Below, piece after piece: positions 14,604 to 15,493 of a stretch of 15,493 nt of DNA. The stretch covers positions 1 to 15,493 of the forward strand of contig JBPOHE010000025.1 in assembly GCA_052035915.1 (NCBI GenBank), read 5' to 3'. Position numbers and translations under genes: made by a program. The notes under the pieces were generated by a model that saw nothing but the letters and a program-made list of their open reading frames with translations, had not been told where the DNA came from and made no database searches. This DNA is from JBPOHE01 sp052035915. Its GTDB lineage: Bacteria; Pseudomonadota; Gammaproteobacteria; Chromatiales; Chromatiaceae. The stretch's first letter is position 1. Every line of letters begins with the position of its first letter.

Positions 14604-14677
14604 TTTTCCCCTCGACCGCGTGGGAACCAGCACAAGGCTCTAGTAGATCGTTCCGCCAAACCGGTTACCTTTCGCGG

Positions 14678-14729
14678 TGAGCTTGTCGAGCCGCGAGCCC
14701 CCCGCCGCTAATCGCCTTCGACAAGCTCA
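14678..14729. repeat. TGAGCTTGTCGA inverted-repeat element
   Basis: TGAGCTTGTCGA (14678-14689) and TCGACAAGCTCA (14718-14729) are perfect 12-bp inverse copies with a 28-bp spacer. The right half reads CTTCGACAAGCTCAGGCCGA, very like the TTCGACAAGCTCAGG-CGAACGG repeat I recall between genes in many proteobacteria. It begins 75 bp after zapD. Confidence 0.6.
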
Positions 14730-14830
14730 GGCCGAACGAAATAATTGGTAATCATTTTGATGCATCGACCTACTCGGCCCCGACCCAGGCCGGTACAGAC
14801 TACAGCCTGCCGGGCTATGGGCTGGGGAGT

Positions 14831-14846
14831 GCGGGCGTCCGCCCGC
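14831..14846. repeat. GCGGGCG/CGCCCGC hairpin
   Basis: Perfect 7-bp inverted repeat with a 2-base centre (TC), flanked by AGT and TCT. There is no T-run; it looks like a GC-rich intergenic palindrome. Confidence 0.45.
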
Positions 14847-14874
14847 TCTTATGAGGCTTGGTCTTTCCGCGACT

Positions 14875-14905
14875 GATGCGGTTCGCTTCGCTCACCATAT
14901 CCTAC
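14875..14905. repeat. GATGCGGTTCGC-type intergenic repeat
   Basis: Starts GATGCGGTTCGCTTCGCTCA and ends CATATCCTAC. It resembles a palindromic proteobacterial repeat of the form GTAGGATGCGGTGAGCG-AGCGAACCGCATC read from the other strand, here with two changes in the right arm. Family identity is from memory. Confidence 0.5.
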
Positions 14906-14934
14906 TTTACCAGCCGGTTAGGTTTGGCACCTGT

Positions 14935-14993
14935 GCCCGACATCTACTATTGAACGTCGGGCAACACTGTGTTTTTGCCCGACCTCAACTCCA
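14935..14993. repeat. Three alternating GCCCGAC/GTCGGGC arms
   Basis: GCCCGAC (14935-14941), GTCGGGC (14956-14962) and GCCCGAC (14987-14993). The central arm can pair with either outer arm, with loops of 14 and 24 bases. No gene is associated. Confidence 0.4.
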
Positions 14994-15044
14994 GCTACAA
15001 GAAGCGGTTGCAGCGTGGCTCGGTTCTTCCACGGCTATCCGGCT

Positions 15045-15164
15045 CCGGGCCTCGACTGAAAATCGCCAATCATTGTTCTTTTTTCGAGAACAATGCGTTA
15101 CTGAAAGAGGTATTGTTCTCTGTTGGAGAACGGAAAGCCGGACTCAAACGCCCAGGCCCGGGAG
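15045..15164 (+). repeat. 120-bp dispersed repeat, copy B
   Basis: Second copy of the element at 11348-11467, same length and spacing, same orientation. Hairpin 1 is longer here: CATTGTTCT (15071-15079) / AGAACAATG (15087-15095), loop TTTTTCG. Hairpin 2 is GTTCTC (15115-15120) / GAGAAC (15126-15131). The alternative pairing GAGAACAAT (15086-15094) with ATTGTTCTC (15112-15120) is kept. It ends in the identical CCCAGGCCCGGGAG (15151-15164). It sits in a gene-free region about 440 bp after zapD. Confidence 0.85.
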
Positions 15165-15171
15165 CCGGTAG

Positions 15172-15198
15172 CCCGGATGGAGCCAAACGACATCCGGG
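15172..15198. repeat. CCCGGAT/ATCCGGG repeat
   Basis: CCCGGAT (15172-15178) and ATCCGGG (15192-15198) with a 13-base loop, starting TAGCCCGGATGGAGC. It resembles the TAGCCCGGATGGAGCG...ATCCGGG repeat found between genes of many proteobacteria. It follows the end of repeat copy B by only 7 bp. Confidence 0.55.
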
Positions 15199-15203
15199 GA
15201 AGA

Positions 15204-15245
15204 AGGAACCTCACCACCTGCCAGTCTTGGTGAGAGAAGGTTCCT
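15204..15245. repeat. Bulged 13-bp hairpin
   Basis: AGGAACC plus TCACCA (15204-15216) pair with TGGTGA (15228-15233) and GGTTCCT (15239-15245), with one 5-base bulge (15234-15238). The role is unknown. Confidence 0.4.
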
Positions 15246-15353
15246 GGACCTCTTCCCCGTTGGAAAAGGATGGAGAAGGGGGATTTTCTGGCCTGAAGCC
15301 CCGCGGCCAGGATGGCTTCGTCAGAGATTTCGCCGCTGTGCCCCCCCCTCAAT

Positions 15354-15372
15354 CCCCCCTTGTCAAGGGGGG
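15354..15372. repeat. CCCCCCTTG-T-CAAGGGGGG palindrome
   Basis: Perfect 9-bp arms around a single T, preceded by CCCCCCCCTCAAT. C- and G-run palindromes of this type recur between genes in many bacteria. It has no T-run, so it is not a standard terminator. Confidence 0.5.
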
Positions 15373-15493
15373 GAAACCAACTGATAGGTGGCAAGGCAAG
15401 CCTTCTCACCACCCGTCTCCTTGAGCCGGGAAAGAGGCATCGGCTACACTGCGGACGGCTTCACCTGAGTCGAGGATAGAGCGCCGCGCCCCT

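Larger units (their letters stand above)
14604..15493. other. 890-bp gene-free region rich in palindromic repeats
   Basis: No open frame here has a recognisable protein pattern, ribosome site or continuity with a neighbour. The stretch is a mosaic of short palindromes, listed separately where clear, and one copy of the 120-bp element. No tRNA, integrase or transposase piece was recognised. The last 120 bp (15374-15493) show nothing I can name. Confidence 0.6.

Noticed and set aside
14604..15493. CRISPR array or tRNA in the right-hand gap
   Set aside because: The repeats are different palindromes with irregular spacing, not direct repeats with uniform spacers, and no cloverleaf with conserved T-loop sequence was found.

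Overview
The window reads as chromosome from a GC-rich gammaproteobacterium, plausibly a relative of the purple sulfur bacteria (Chromatiales). The evidence is ZapD (a beta/gammaproteobacterial division protein), a MscK/MscM-type giant mechanosensitive channel, a NorD/CbbO-type VWA protein, and gaps filled with short palindromic repeats of kinds I recall from proteobacterial intergenic regions. No rRNA, tRNA, CRISPR array, transposase or phage gene was seen. The lineage is inference; no marker gene fixes it.

Layout: (1) 1-163, minus strand: N-terminus of a small exported protein that runs off the left edge. (2) 164-1032: a long gap with a possible leader RNA switch for that gene, a palindromic repeat remnant, and a cluster of DnaA boxes around an AT-rich stretch, next to the typA promoter. 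(3) 1033-2862: typA/bipA, a ribosome-associated GTPase. (4) 3260-4644: pip and dtd, coupled by an ATGA overlap, a small operon for N-terminal proline removal and D-aminoacyl-tRNA clearance. (5) 4673-6166, minus: a phosphohexomutase, convergent with dtd and divergent from the next gene. (6) 6298-9771: a 1157-residue mechanosensitive channel. (7) 9869-11089: an unrecognised periplasmic protein with MTPEER-type helical repeats and a Gly/Tyr/Pro tail. (8) 11525-13636: a NorD/CbbO VWA protein without its usual MoxR-type ATPase. (9) 13836-14603: zapD. (10) 14604-15493: 890 bp with no gene, filled with palindromic repeats.

The genes are mostly single housekeeping or envelope units rather than one pathway. 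The unusual content is between them. Two copies of a 120-bp element (11348-11467 and 15045-15164) keep two tandem hairpins, whose arms can also pair in the alternative way, while the sequence around them has drifted. Other points are the DnaA-box cluster, a 13-bp inverted repeat bounding a 123-bp segment before zapD, and a long palindrome in the pip leader. I did not find a convincing new multi-gene system.
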